In this document: piece after piece, positions 35,560-43,157 of the stretch
Layout: the number at the start of each line of letters is the position of its first letter
Position numbering within the stretch: the first letter of the stretch is position 1
Assembly (NCBI GenBank): GCA_041920215.1
Contig: JAYRSJ010000003.1
Span: forward strand, 186,001-250,000
DNA length: 64,000 nt
Direction: 5' to 3'
Origin: JAYRSJ01 sp041920215
GTDB taxonomy: Bacteria > Pseudomonadota > Gammaproteobacteria > Burkholderiales > Burkholderiaceae_C
Notes under the pieces: model-generated
The model's database searches: none
Seen by the model: only the letters and a program-made list of their open reading frames with translations
What the model was told of the DNA's origin: nothing
Made by a program: the position numbers and the translations under genes

Positions 35560-36351
35560 ATGGCTTTGCTGAATCTGACGCCTTTGCGCGCCTTCGATGA
35601 CAACTACATCTGGATGCTGGACGACGGCCAGCAGGCGCTGGTGGTCGACCCCGGTGCGGCGGCGCCGGTGCTGCAGGCCCTGGAGCACCAGGCGCTGCGT
35701 CTGGCCGGCATTCTAGTGACCCATCACCACGGCGATCATGTGGGCGGCCTGGCACAGCTGGTCGCGGCCTGCGCCGCACCGGTCTGGGCGCCGGCCACCG
35801 AAGCCATGCCGGTTGCGGTACAGGCCTGCCGCGACGGCGACCGCCTCGGTCTGCTGGGCCAGTCCCTGCGGGTGCTGGAGGTGCCGGGCCATACCCGCGG
35901 CCATATCGCCTTCATGCTGGATGCACCCGGCGACGGCAGCAGCCCGCTGCTGTTCTGCGGCGACACGCTGTTCTCCGGCGGCTGCGGCCGCCTGTTTGAA
36001 GGCACTCCCGCCCAGATGCTGCACTCGCTGCAGCGGCTGGCAGCCCTGCCGGGCGACACGCGCGTTTGCTGCGCGCATGAATACACCTTGTCGAATCTGC
36101 GCTTTGCGCAGACCATAGCGCCCGACAACAAGGATTTGCGCGACTACCGCGCCTGGTGCGAGGCCCGCCGCGCCCAGGATCTGCCGACCCTGCCGTCCAG
36201 CCTGGCGCAGGAACTCCGCATCAACCCTTTTCTGCGCTGCGAACAGGCCGAGGTTCGTAGCGCGGTGCAGCAGCAAGCCGCGCTGGCCGACGATGCCGAT
36301 ATCGTCGCCGTGTTTGCCGCGCTGCGTGAATGGAAGAACCACTACCGATGA
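35560..36351 (+). CDS. gloB: Hydroxyacylglutathione hydrolase (glyoxalase II)
   Basis: GloB hydrolyses S-lactoylglutathione to lactate and glutathione in methylglyoxal detoxification. The 263-residue metallo-beta-lactamase-fold protein shows the metal motif THHHGDH at residues 54-60, PGHTRGHIAFML, FCGDTLFSGGCGRLFEGTP and CAHEYTLSNLRFA, with the C-terminal FLRC and RxxK-type glutathione contact region. Its stop overlaps the mltD start as ATGA, so the two are co-translated. Confidence 0.97.
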   Translation: MALLNLTPLRAFDDNYIWMLDDGQQALVVDPGAAAPVLQALEHQALRLAGILVTHHHGDHVGGLAQLVAACAAPVWAPATEAMPVAVQACRDGDRLGLLGQSLRVLEVPGHTRGHIAFMLDAPGDGSSPLLFCGDTLFSGGCGRLFEGTPAQMLHSLQRLAALPGDTRVCCAHEYTLSNLRFAQTIAPDNKDLRDYRAWCEARRAQDLPTLPSSLAQELRINPFLRCEQAEVRSAVQQQAALADDADIVAVFAALREWKNHYR

Positions 36352-37883
36352 AGCCCATCCGACTGCCCACCCTGCTTTGGCCACTCAGCCTGGCCGCACT
36401 GCTGCTGAGCGGCTGCGCCAGCACGGTGCAGGCTCCCATAGGCAGCGCCGTGCCAGCGGCTGCACCAACGGCGGACGCCTTGCTGCCCAGCGCCGCACCG
36501 GCCACCGAAGCGGCGCCCAGCCTGCCGCCCGCCGCCGCACCGGCTGCGCTGCTGCAGGACAGCCTGCAGCCCGGCGTGGCGATCAATGTCGATGCGCCAC
36601 TCGCGCAGGCTGATCTGTGGGAGCGGCTGCGTGGCGGTTTCGCCATGCCCGATCTGCGCAACGAGCTGGTCGAGAAGGCCGAGCAGTGGTACAGCAGCCG
36701 CCCCGACTATGTACAGCGCATGAGCAGCCGCGGCAGCCGCTACCTGTATCACATCGTCGAAGAGGTCGAGAAGCGCGGCATGCCCAGCGAGCTGGCCCTG
36801 CTGCCCTTTATCGAGAGCGCCTTCAACCCGGTGGCCATGTCCAGCGCCAAGGCCTCAGGGATCTGGCAGTTCATGCCCGCCACCGGCCGCGATTTCGACC
36901 TGCGCCAGAACGTCTTCCGCGACGACCGCCGCGACGTGCTGGCATCGACCCGCGCCGCGCTTGACTATCTGCAGCAGCTGCACAGAATGTTCGGCGACTG
37001 GCATCTGGCACTGGCCGCCTACAACTGGGGGCAGGGCAATGTGCAGCGTGCCATCAAGCGCAACGAGCGTGCGGGCCTGCCGACCGACTACGAGAGCCTA
37101 CGCATGCCGGCCGAGACCCGCTACTACGTGCCCAAGCTGCAGGCGGTCAAGAACATCGTGCTGCGCCCCGAAGCTTTCGCGCTGAGCCTGCCGGCGGTCG
37201 CCAACCACCCCTACTTCCTGACCGTGACGCTGGAGCGTGATATCGATGTGGAGCTGGCCGCGCGCCTCGCCGACATGCCGCTCGACGAGTTCAAGGCCTT
37301 CAATCCGCAGGCCAACAAGCCGCTGCTGCTGGGTGCCGCCGACACCCAGCTGCTGCTGCCCTGGGACAATGCCGAGCGTTTCGCCCGCAATCTGCAGGCC
37401 CATCAAGGTCCGCTGGCCAGCTGGACCGCCTGGGTGGTGCCGCGCACGATGAAGCCGGCCGACGCCGCCGCCAAGGTCGGCATGAGCGAGGCCGCGCTGC
37501 GCGAGGTCAACCGCATCCCGCCGCGCATGCTGGTGCGCCAGGGCTCCACCTTGCTGGTGCCGCGCAGCGGCAAGCTCGACCACGATGTCTCCGAGCATCT
37601 GGCCGATACCGCCAGCCTGTCGCTCAGCCCCGAGGGCCCGCGCCTGCGCCGCCTTGCGCTCAAGGCCGGCAGGGCCGACACGGTGGCCAGCATCGCCAAG
37701 CGCTACCGTGTCAGTGCTGCGCAGGTGGCGCAATGGAACAAGGTCAGCACCAGCACTCGCTTCAAGCGCGGTGACCGCATCGTGGTCTATGCCCCGGCGC
37801 TGAACAAGGCTGCGCCGACCCGCAGCGCCAAGGCCGGCAGCGTGCGCAAGACCACCGCCGCGGCACGCAAGCCCAAGCGCTGA
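36348..37883 (+). CDS. mltD: Membrane-bound lytic murein transglycosylase D
   Basis: MltD cleaves peptidoglycan glycan strands from the inner face of the outer membrane. The 511-residue lipoprotein has a lipobox LLSGC (cysteine at about 19), a proline/alanine-rich linker, the SLT domain (about 110-260) with catalytic glutamate in LLPFIESAFNPVAMSSAKA and GIWQFMPATGRDF, a degenerate LysM (about 360-410) and a clearer LysM (about 440-490: DTVASIAKRYRVSAAQVAQWN). The C-terminus is a basic tail. ATG at 36348 gives the lipoprotein signal at the N-terminus and overlaps the gloB stop. Confidence 0.95.
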   Translation: MKPIRLPTLLWPLSLAALLLSGCASTVQAPIGSAVPAAAPTADALLPSAAPATEAAPSLPPAAAPAALLQDSLQPGVAINVDAPLAQADLWERLRGGFAMPDLRNELVEKAEQWYSSRPDYVQRMSSRGSRYLYHIVEEVEKRGMPSELALLPFIESAFNPVAMSSAKASGIWQFMPATGRDFDLRQNVFRDDRRDVLASTRAALDYLQQLHRMFGDWHLALAAYNWGQGNVQRAIKRNERAGLPTDYESLRMPAETRYYVPKLQAVKNIVLRPEAFALSLPAVANHPYFLTVTLERDIDVELAARLADMPLDEFKAFNPQANKPLLLGAADTQLLLPWDNAERFARNLQAHQGPLASWTAWVVPRTMKPADAAAKVGMSEAALREVNRIPPRMLVRQGSTLLVPRSGKLDHDVSEHLADTASLSLSPEGPRLRRLALKAGRADTVASIAKRYRVSAAQVAQWNKVSTSTRFKRGDRIVVYAPALNKAAPTRSAKAGSVRKTTAAARKPKR

Positions 37884-37889
37884 GCCCCC

Positions 37890-37910
37890 GGGCCTTGGCC
37901 CACAAGGCCC
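37890..37910. repeat. Hairpin between mltD and the MAPEG gene
   Basis: A perfect 8-base stem (GGGCCTTG, 37890-37897; CAAGGCCC, 37903-37910) has a five-base loop and starts 7 bases after the mltD stop. No T-tract follows, so it is at best a weak or Rho-assisted terminator between converging genes. Confidence 0.45.
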
Positions 37911-37927
37911 GCCGCCCGCAGGGCTCG

Positions 37928-37988
37928 GGCGAAGAACAGCGCTATAGCGCTGCCCGGATCAGGCGAAGAACAGCGCTATCGCGCTGCC
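37928..37988. repeat. Tandem duplication across the stop of the MAPEG gene
   Basis: A 27-base unit occurs at 37928-37954 and 37962-37988 with one mismatch and a 34-base period. The right copy encodes the last residues (GSAIALFFA) of the MAPEG-type protein; the left copy repeats them just beyond its stop in another frame. Each unit contains the near-palindrome AGCGCTATAGCGCT. Confidence 0.8.
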
Positions 37989-38348
37989 AAAGGCAGCGAA
38001 CCAGGCCAGCGAGCGCAGATTGGCCTGGTCGGCCAGATACAGCGCGATATAAATCAGGCGGAAGGTGAGAAAGGACAGGGCCAGCATGTCCACCCGTGCC
38101 TGATCGGCGCCCATCTGCTGGGCCGCCAGCACACCGGCGATGAACAGCGGCAGCGCCTCGAAACTATTGGCCTGCGCCGCATTGGCGCGCGCCTGCCAGC
38201 CGCGCAGGCCCGCCAGCCCGGCGCGCGGATTGTGGTTGTCATAGCCGCCGGCACGGCGCGGCTTGCCGAAACCCTTGGACTTGGCCAGGCCGGCGCAGAC
38301 GATGGGCAGCACGGCGGCCGCGATGATGCAGTAGTTGGCGACAGTCAT
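37959..38348 (-). CDS. MAPEG family membrane protein
   Basis: MAPEG proteins are small four-helix membrane proteins; eukaryotic members are glutathione transferases or isomerases, bacterial ones mostly uncharacterised. The 129-residue product has four hydrophobic segments and the family core segment QANSFEALPLFIAGVLAAQQ with DNHNPRA upstream, which carries the conserved asparagine and arginine. It is on the minus strand, 23 bases downstream of recR, and converges on mltD. Confidence 0.87.
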   Translation of the reverse strand: MTVANYCIIAAAVLPIVCAGLAKSKGFGKPRRAGGYDNHNPRAGLAGLRGWQARANAAQANSFEALPLFIAGVLAAQQMGADQARVDMLALSFLTFRLIYIALYLADQANLRSLAWFAAFGSAIALFFA

Positions 38349-38371
38349 ATCAGTCTCGCGTTAGCAAATCG

Positions 38372-38953
38372 TCAGCGCCGGTCCGACAGCGCATGGGCGA
38401 TGGTGCCCAGATCCACATACTCCAGCTCGCTGCCCACCGGCACGCCTCGCGCCAGGCGGGTGGCGCGCAGGCCGCGGGCGCGCATCGCCTCAGCCAGCAC
38501 ATGGGCGGTCGCCTCGCCCTCGGCGGTGAAGCTGGTGGCCAGTATCACCTCCTGCAGGCGGGCATCGGCAGCGCGCAGCAGCAGCGGCTCGGCCCCCACC
38601 TCGCGGGCGCCCAGGCCGTCCAGCGGACTGATGCGCCCGCCCAGCACGAAGTAATAGCCGCGATAGGAACCGGTGCGCTCCAGCGCCGCCATATCGGCCG
38701 GGGACTCGACCACGCACAGCAGGGCCGCATCGCGCGTCTCGTCGCTGCAAATTGGACAGATCGGGGTCTCGCTGAAGGTGTGGCAGCGCTCGCAGTGCTG
38801 CACCTGCTGCAGGGCCTGGCCCAGCGCATCCGCCAGCCGGGCGGCGCCCTCGCGGTCATGCTGCAGCAGGTGGTAGGCCATGCGCTGGGCCGATTTCTGA
38901 CCCACGCCCGGCAGGCGCCGCAGCGCCTCGATCAGCGTCTCAAGCGCACTCAA
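38372..38953 (-). CDS. recR: Recombination protein RecR
   Basis: RecR loads RecA onto gapped DNA together with RecF and RecO. The 193-residue product matches the family (E. coli 201) with the helix-hairpin-helix LRRLPGVGQKSAQRMAYHLL, the zinc finger CERCHTFSETPICPIC and a Toprim domain (LLCVVESPADMAALERTGSY). The start is a TTG at 38953: an in-frame stop lies just upstream and no ATG or GTG fits the family N-terminus. It follows ybaB by 10 bases in the dnaX-ybaB-recR operon. Confidence 0.96.
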   Translation of the reverse strand: MSALETLIEALRRLPGVGQKSAQRMAYHLLQHDREGAARLADALGQALQQVQHCERCHTFSETPICPICSDETRDAALLCVVESPADMAALERTGSYRGYYFVLGGRISPLDGLGAREVGAEPLLLRAADARLQEVILATSFTAEGEATAHVLAEAMRARGLRATRLARGVPVGSELEYVDLGTIAHALSDRR

Positions 38954-38963
38954 GCCGATCGAC

Positions 38964-39290
38964 TCAGAACGGGAACTTCATGCCCGGCGGCAGCGGCATG
39001 CCGGCGGTCAGCTTGCCCATCTTCTCCTGGCTGACCGTTTCGGCACGGCGTACCGCGTCATTGAAGGCCGCGGCCACCAGATCCTCCAGCATGTCCTTGT
39101 CATCGGCCAGCAGGCTGGCGTCTATGGCCACGCGCTTGACATCGTGCTTGCAGCTCATCGTGACCTTGACCAGACCGGCACCGGACTGGCCCTCGACCTC
39201 GATGGTCGCCAGTTCGTCCTGGGCCTTCTTCAGGTTGTCCTGCATCGCCTGGGCCTGCTTCATCAGACCGGCGAGTTGACCCTTCATCAT
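38964..39290 (-). CDS. YbaB/EbfC family nucleoid-associated protein
   Basis: YbaB/EbfC proteins are small DNA-binding dimers encoded between dnaX and recR in most bacteria. The 108-residue product shows the N-terminal MMKGQLAGLMKQAQAMQ, the family VEGQSGAGLVKVTMSCKHDV and the C-terminal MPLPPGMKFPF. ATG at 39290 is chosen over 39296 because GGAG is eight bases before it and only two bases before the other. Confidence 0.95.
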   Translation of the reverse strand: MMKGQLAGLMKQAQAMQDNLKKAQDELATIEVEGQSGAGLVKVTMSCKHDVKRVAIDASLLADDKDMLEDLVAAAFNDAVRRAETVSQEKMGKLTAGMPLPPGMKFPF

Positions 39291-39333
39291 GTTCATGACT
39301 CCTTCAAGACTTCTTCAGTGGATGGTGGTGGGT

Positions 39334-41310
39334 TCAGTGGGGCTTGATCGAGCCCGGCACGATGCGTGCAGTCTTGTAGCGGCCCAGCAGCTGCTGCACC
39401 AGCGGGTCGCCCAGCACGATCTCCTCGGCGCGGCGCTGGCGCGCCTGACCCTGCGCTAGATCGCGCAGCGCCGGCGAATCGCCGGCCACGCCTGCTTCGA
39501 TCTGCAGCTGCACCGGCTGGCCCAGCAGCTCGGCCAGAGCGAGCTGCAACTTGTCGCTGAGGCCGGACTGGCGCAACGACTCGCGCTCGACCCGCAGCGT
39601 GTAGCGCAAGGGCTGCGACTGCTCGTCGATCGCGACGCACTCGGCCTGCAGCGCCAGCTCGCGTGCCATCGCCACCAGCTTGAGCTGCTTGACCAGGCCA
39701 TACCAGCGCTCGCCCAGGGCCGTTGGCACCAGAACCGCAGCCTGGCCGGCGGTCGAGGCATAGCCGCCGGCGGCCGGACCGGGATCCGCACGATCGTCGA
39801 GCTCGGCGGCTTGCCTGGCCCAGTCGGCCGGGGCGCCCTGCTCATCCTCGGCCGGCAGATCCAGCCACGGTGGGGGCTCGCCGGCCGGCAGGCTCTCGGT
39901 TTCGTTGGTGCCGGCATGCTGGACCGGCCGCGGCCGCAGACGTGCACTGGGTGAGTCAGGCTCCTCGGACTTGCCCCGCAGCCGGGCTGGCGACGCCGCC
40001 GGTGCTGCCGACACGGGCTGCACACTCGCTGCCGTGGGCGGCTCGACGGGCGCAGAGACCGTTGCAGGCGCCGGCACTGAGGCGGGTAGCTCAGCGGCTC
40101 GCAACGCGGCGGCGCTCGGCACCGCCGGCCTGACGGCCAGGCTGGGCGGGCCGCTGCGCAGCAGCGCTGCGCTGCTAGTGCGCGGCTTGTCGGCCGGCAT
40201 GGCAGCCGCTCCCGCGGGCCGGAAGGCCAGCATGCGCAGCAGCACCATCAAGAGCCCGGCATACTCATCCGGCGCCAGCGACAGCTCCTGGCGCCCGTGC
40301 AAGGCCATGCTGTACATCAGCTGCACCTCGTCGGCGGCCAGCAGCGCAGCCAGACGCTCAGCCTCGGCGGTATCGGGATCCTGCGCGTCCAGCGCGCCGG
40401 GAGCGGCCTGGGCCACCGCGATCTGCTGCAGCAGGCCGGCCATGTCCTCCAGCGTGCCGGCGGCTGACAGGCCAAGGCTGCGCAGGCCGTCGGCCTGGGC
40501 CACCAGTTCCGCGCCATTGGCGGCCACTAGCGCATCGAGTAGCGCGACCACATGGCCGCGGTCCACCGTGCCCAGCATCTGACGCACGCCGGCTTCGCTG
40601 AGCGCGCCGGCGCCGAAGGCGATGGCCTGATCGGTCAGCGACAGCGCATCGCGCATGGAGCCACGCGCCGCACGCGCCAGCAGGCGCAGGGCACCGGGTT
40701 CGGCCTGCACCTGCTCGGTCTGCAGCACGCCGGTCAGATGGCTAAGCACGGTTTGCGGCGCCATCGGGCGCAGATTGAACTGCAGGCAGCGCGACAGCAC
40801 CGTCACCGGCACCTTCTGGGGGTCCGTCGTTGCCAGCACGAACTTCAGGTAGTCGGGCGGCTCCTCCAGCGTCTTCAGCATCGCGTTGAAGGCGGTGTTC
40901 GAAAGCATATGCACTTCGTCGATCATGTAGACCTTGAAGCGCCCGAGCACCGGTTTGTAGACGGCCTGGTCCAACAGCTGCGAGATCTCCTCGACGCCAC
41001 GGTTGGAGGCCGCATCCAGCTCTACATAATCGACGAAACGGCCGGCATCGATATCGCGGCAGGCATCGCAGACGCCGCAGGGTGTCGCGGTGATCGTGCC
41101 CTGCCCGTCCGGCCCGGTGCAGTTGAGACTCTTGGCCAGGATGCGCGAGACCGTGGTCTTGCCCACGCCGCGGGTGCCGGTGAACAGATAGGCATGGTGC
41201 AGGCGCTGCTGGGTCAGGGCATTGGCCAGGGCCTGGACCACATGCTCTTGGCCCCGCAGCTCTTCGAAACTGTGGGGGCGGTACTTGCGGGCGAGAACCT
41301 GGTAGCTCAT
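39334..41310 (-). CDS. dnaX: DNA polymerase III subunits gamma and tau
   Basis: DnaX is the clamp-loader ATPase and, as tau, links the polymerases to the helicase. The 658-residue protein has Walker A GTRGVGKTT (residues 45-53), a zinc module (C64 region to CGVCDAC), IDEVHMLSNTAFNAMLKTLEE, and a long proline/alanine-rich C-terminal part with a conserved final domain. ATG at 41310 gives the family start MSYQVLARKYRP. No A-rich slippery heptamer like that of E. coli was noticed, so a short gamma form by frameshifting is not evident. It heads the dnaX-ybaB-recR operon. Confidence 0.96.
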   Translation of the reverse strand: MSYQVLARKYRPHSFEELRGQEHVVQALANALTQQRLHHAYLFTGTRGVGKTTVSRILAKSLNCTGPDGQGTITATPCGVCDACRDIDAGRFVDYVELDAASNRGVEEISQLLDQAVYKPVLGRFKVYMIDEVHMLSNTAFNAMLKTLEEPPDYLKFVLATTDPQKVPVTVLSRCLQFNLRPMAPQTVLSHLTGVLQTEQVQAEPGALRLLARAARGSMRDALSLTDQAIAFGAGALSEAGVRQMLGTVDRGHVVALLDALVAANGAELVAQADGLRSLGLSAAGTLEDMAGLLQQIAVAQAAPGALDAQDPDTAEAERLAALLAADEVQLMYSMALHGRQELSLAPDEYAGLLMVLLRMLAFRPAGAAAMPADKPRTSSAALLRSGPPSLAVRPAVPSAAALRAAELPASVPAPATVSAPVEPPTAASVQPVSAAPAASPARLRGKSEEPDSPSARLRPRPVQHAGTNETESLPAGEPPPWLDLPAEDEQGAPADWARQAAELDDRADPGPAAGGYASTAGQAAVLVPTALGERWYGLVKQLKLVAMARELALQAECVAIDEQSQPLRYTLRVERESLRQSGLSDKLQLALAELLGQPVQLQIEAGVAGDSPALRDLAQGQARQRRAEEIVLGDPLVQQLLGRYKTARIVPGSIKPH

Positions 41311-41404
41311 GGGCCGGCATTCTATGTGCGCCCGCCCAGGCAGGGGCCCGGCAACTGGCCCAGGCACGCACCGGCCCGTATCGCCTGAACGATAATCCCG
41401 CGCT

Positions 41405-42529
41405 ATGAGTACCCATGCCCCCTCCTCGCCCGACACCCTCAGCTACGAACAAGCAGGGGTCAACTACGACCTGATCGATCCGCTCAAGATCGCCGCCCAG
41501 CGTGCCGCGGCGGCCACCGGCGCCCATCTGGGCGGGCACGGGTTCAGCGAGGTGGCGGCCTCGCGCGGCGAGTCGGCCTATGTGGTCGATGTAGGCCCCT
41601 TCTACCTGGCGTCCATCGTCGAGTGCCTGGGCACCAAGACCCTGGTGGCGGACGAGATGAGCCAGCTGACCGGCAAGAGCTTCTACGCCGGCATCGCCCA
41701 GGACACGATCGCGATGGCGATCAACGACCTGATCACCGTCGGCGCCACGCCGCTGGTGGTGCAGGCTTACTGGGCCGCCGGCGGCTCGGATTGGTTTGGC
41801 GACAAGCTGCGCGCCAAGGCCCTGGTGGACGGTTGGAAGCAGGCCTGCGACACCTGCCAGGTGGCCTGGGGCGGCGGCGAGACGCCGGCGCTGGCCGGCA
41901 TCGTCGAAGGCGGCCGCATCGACCTGGCCGCTTCCTGTACCGGCCTGATCAATCCCAAGGAACGGCTGTCGGTCGGCGACAAGCTCGGCGCCGGCGACGC
42001 CATCGTGCTGCTGGCCTCCAGCGGCATCCATGCCAACGGCCTGAGCTTGGCCCGCAAGCTGGTGGAGCGCCTGCCGCAGGGCTATCTGACCGAGATCGCG
42101 CCCGGCCTCAGCTATGGCGAGGCTCTGCTGGCACCCACCGTGCTGTACTCGCCGGTCACCGAGGCCCTGTACAAGGCCGGTATCACGCCGCACTACTGCG
42201 CCAACATCACCGGCCACGGCTGGCGCAAGCTGCTGCGCCACCCGGCGAGCTTCACCTACCGCATCCACACGGTGCCACCGGTGACACCGGTGCTGAAGTT
42301 CATCCAGCAGCAGGCCAAGCAGGACGATCGCGAGGCCTACTCGACCCTCAATATGGGTGCCGGCTTCGCGATCTTCGTCAGGGCCGAGGACGCCCAGCGC
42401 ACCACCGAGGTGGCACGCGCCTGCGGCATCGAGGCCTGGGTGGCCGGCCGACTCGAAGAAGGCCCCAAGCAGCTGCTGATCGAGCCGCTGAACATCCGCT
42501 TTAGCGACGACGATCTGCAGCTGCGCTGA
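41405..42529 (+). CDS. Divergent PurM-like AIR synthase-related protein
   Basis: The 374-residue protein has the two-domain AIR synthase fold of PurM (N-terminal YEQAGVNYDLIDPLK, central GGGETPALAG, LASSGIHANGLSLARKL, C-terminal ANITGHGW and STLNMGAGFAIFV). It departs from the enzyme at key places: the ATP-site motif DGVGTKL is ECLGTKT, GGGLLENIPR is GHGWRKLLRH, and the middle of the N-terminal domain is different. It is more likely a paralogue with another substrate than the purine enzyme; databases would often label it phosphoribosylformylglycinamidine cyclo-ligase. It is divergent from dnaX. Its function is not known to me. Confidence 0.75.
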   Translation: MSTHAPSSPDTLSYEQAGVNYDLIDPLKIAAQRAAAATGAHLGGHGFSEVAASRGESAYVVDVGPFYLASIVECLGTKTLVADEMSQLTGKSFYAGIAQDTIAMAINDLITVGATPLVVQAYWAAGGSDWFGDKLRAKALVDGWKQACDTCQVAWGGGETPALAGIVEGGRIDLAASCTGLINPKERLSVGDKLGAGDAIVLLASSGIHANGLSLARKLVERLPQGYLTEIAPGLSYGEALLAPTVLYSPVTEALYKAGITPHYCANITGHGWRKLLRHPASFTYRIHTVPPVTPVLKFIQQQAKQDDREAYSTLNMGAGFAIFVRAEDAQRTTEVARACGIEAWVAGRLEEGPKQLLIEPLNIRFSDDDLQLR

Positions 42530-42561
42530 GACGAGGCCGACGGCTGGGCAGGAGTGTTGCG

Positions 42562-42939
42562 ATGGACTGGTTCTACGGCGGCATGCTGGATATGCATCGC
42601 GCACTGGGCTGGGCCAGCATCGCCCTGCTCATGCTGCGCGGCCTGGCCCTGCTGTGGCGCGAGGAACTGGCCGACGACGACCGGGTGCGCGCCATCAGCT
42701 TCGGCATCCACTTCCTTCTGGCCATCTCGGGCCTGAGCCTCTGGGGCCTGCTGCATCACAACCCGCTGCGTGACACCTGGCTGCTGGCCAAGCTCCTGGC
42801 CCTGGCCGCCTACGCACCCTGCGCGCACTGGGCCATCGTGAAGAACGAGTACCGTGCGCTGGCCTACGTGGCGGCCCTGCTGCTGCTGGGCTATGCGATG
42901 GCCACGTCCCTGAGCCGTTCAGCACTGCCAGGTTTCTGA
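42562..42939 (+). CDS. SirB2-like small membrane protein
   Basis: The 125-residue protein is almost entirely four hydrophobic helices with short loops, in the pattern of the SirB family (MHRALGWASIALLMLRG, HFLLAISGLSLWGLL, WLLAKLLALAAYAPCAH, LAYVAALLLLGYAMATSLS). Family function is not established. GGAG lies seven bases before the ATG. It begins 32 bases after the PurM-like gene, on the same strand, and may be co-transcribed with it. Confidence 0.75.
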   Translation: MDWFYGGMLDMHRALGWASIALLMLRGLALLWREELADDDRVRAISFGIHFLLAISGLSLWGLLHHNPLRDTWLLAKLLALAAYAPCAHWAIVKNEYRALAYVAALLLLGYAMATSLSRSALPGF

Positions 42940-42979
42940 ACGCGACGCGTACTCGGGCGGCGAGTCGTCGCGCATCGCA

Positions 42980-42985
42980 TACAAT
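42980..42985 (+). promoter_or_regulatory. Putative -10 box of the SRP RNA gene
   Basis: TACAAT lies seven bases before the first base of the SRP RNA. No good -35 match was found at the usual spacing, so only the -10 element is proposed. Confidence 0.55.
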
Positions 42986-42992
42986 GAGCGCT

Positions 42993-43087
42993 GACGGGCC
43001 TCCTCGCATGGAAGCGCGGCCAACCGGGTCAGGTGGGGAACCAAGCAGCCCTAGCCGTTGCGACCAGTGCCGGGGGTAAGGCTCGTC
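42993..43087 (+). ncRNA. ffs: Signal recognition particle 4.5S RNA
   Basis: This is the small bacterial SRP RNA that binds Ffh and targets membrane proteins. The Ffh-binding core is plain: GTCAGGTGGGGAACC then AAGCAGCCC, with the opposite strand CCAGTGCCGGGGG. The ends pair (GACGGGCCT at 42993-43001 with AGGCTCGTC at 43079-43087, one G-U pair), giving a single long hairpin of about 95 bases. It fills the gap between the SirB2-like gene and arsA and would be missed by protein-only annotation. Exact ends could be a few bases longer. Confidence 0.93.
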
Positions 43088-43157
43088 AACCCCATCTCCC
43101 GCCCCGCGCGCCTGCAGCACAATTTGCAGATCCACAGCTCTCCGCCAGGAGTTCGCC

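Noticed and set aside
37890..37910. Rho-independent terminator after mltD
   Set aside because: The stem is good but no T-tract follows on either strand, so it is listed only as a hairpin.
39334..41310. Programmed frameshift in dnaX producing a short gamma subunit
   Set aside because: No A-rich slippery heptamer followed by a hairpin was noticed in the relevant part of the gene.
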